Positions 5,874 through 5,987 of a DNA stretch of 5,987 bases are shown here, in pieces. Below the pieces are notes generated by a model, which had not been told where the DNA came from, did no database searches, and saw nothing but the letters and a program-made list of their open reading frames with translations. The number at the start of each line of letters is the position of its first letter. Position 1 is the first letter of the stretch. A program made the position numbers and the translations under genes. The DNA lies in NCBI GenBank assembly GCA_003695725.1, contig RFHX01000331.1, forward strand, positions 1 to 5,987, read 5' to 3'. This DNA is from Candidatus Schekmanbacteria bacterium. GTDB lineage: Bacteria; Schekmanbacteria; GWA2-38-11; J061.

Positions 5874-5986
5874 AAAAGTGTTCAAAAACCTGACACTTAA
5901 ATTGTAAAAATCGAGAAAAAAAGCGTCAAAAAAGTAATTTATCTTAATTTAATCAATAACTTAATTAAATATTAAAAAGTGTTCAA
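5874..5986. repeat. 12-base direct repeat upstream of the PEP-CTERM promoter
   Basis: AAAAGTGTTCAA occurs at 5874-5885 and again at 5975-5986, a start-to-start distance of 101 bases. The first copy is the left part of a dyad. The second is cut by the end of the window, so its partner arm cannot be seen. Spaced copies are what one expects for tandem enhancer sites, although AT-rich DNA raises the chance of coincidence. Confidence 0.6.
5876..5898. promoter_or_regulatory. Candidate upstream activator site of the PEP-CTERM gene
   Basis: AAGTGT (5876-5881) and ACACTT (5893-5898) are perfect inverted arms around an 11-base centre, about 133 bases upstream of the predicted sigma-54 start point. That distance and dyad form suit a bacterial enhancer-binding protein such as PrsR. 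A second copy of the left arm with flanks begins at 5975, at the window edge. Confidence 0.5.
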
Positions 5987-5987
5987 T

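Noticed and set aside
5951-5963. AATCAATAACTTA, a match to the IHF consensus WATCAANNNNTTR
   Set aside because: It lies upstream of the first activator dyad rather than between it and the promoter, and such matches are frequent in AT-rich DNA.

Overview
The window looks like AT-rich chromosomal DNA from an anaerobic, Gram-negative bacterium. Two genes encode proteins with several [4Fe-4S] sites, including a siroheme-type sulfite reductase with a built-in ferredoxin domain. A third gene encodes a PEP-CTERM surface protein, a class found in outer-membraned bacteria that carry an exosortase. Arg codon AGA and Ile codon ATA are common. The combination would fit Desulfobacterota, Nitrospirota or an uncultured relative, but the sequence alone does not fix the phylum. 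I see no tRNA, rRNA, CRISPR array or complete mobile element.

Layout. Bases 2-112 (+) are the last 36 codons of an unidentified gene whose stop overlaps the start of the next gene (TAATG). That next gene, 112-1251 (+), is a 12-helix major facilitator transporter. Convergent to it, at 1295-2347 (-), is a class I SAM-dependent methyltransferase of the winged-helix O-methyltransferase type, with its usual catalytic His replaced. The intergenic region 2348-2535 contains a CRP/FNR-like palindrome placed about 41 bases upstream of a predicted start site. This promoter would drive 2536-3282 (+), a two-cluster ferredoxin-like redox protein. A structured 320-base spacer follows, with nested inverted repeats. 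Then comes 3603-4604 (+), an AsrC-like sulfite reductase without AsrA or AsrB beside it. At the right edge, 4895-5728 (-) encodes a secreted PEP-CTERM protein with a strong intrinsic terminator, a sigma-54 (-24/-12) promoter and far-upstream repeats that resemble enhancer sites.

How the parts may work together. The ferredoxin-like protein and the AsrC-like reductase plausibly form one electron-transfer unit, with the former or a soluble ferredoxin feeding the reductase, switched on by an anaerobic or redox-sensing CRP/FNR regulator. The PEP-CTERM gene is a separate transcription unit. Its sigma-54 promoter fits the known link between PEP-CTERM/exosortase systems and the PrsK/PrsR two-component pair, although neither exosortase nor PrsR lies in this window. 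The transporter and the methyltransferase show no clear functional link to either unit.

Most notable observations: the sigma-54 promoter with repeated upstream sites at the PEP-CTERM gene, the FNR-type site in class II geometry, the altered CxxC cluster motif in the AsrC-like protein, and the unexplained hairpin region between the two iron-sulfur genes.
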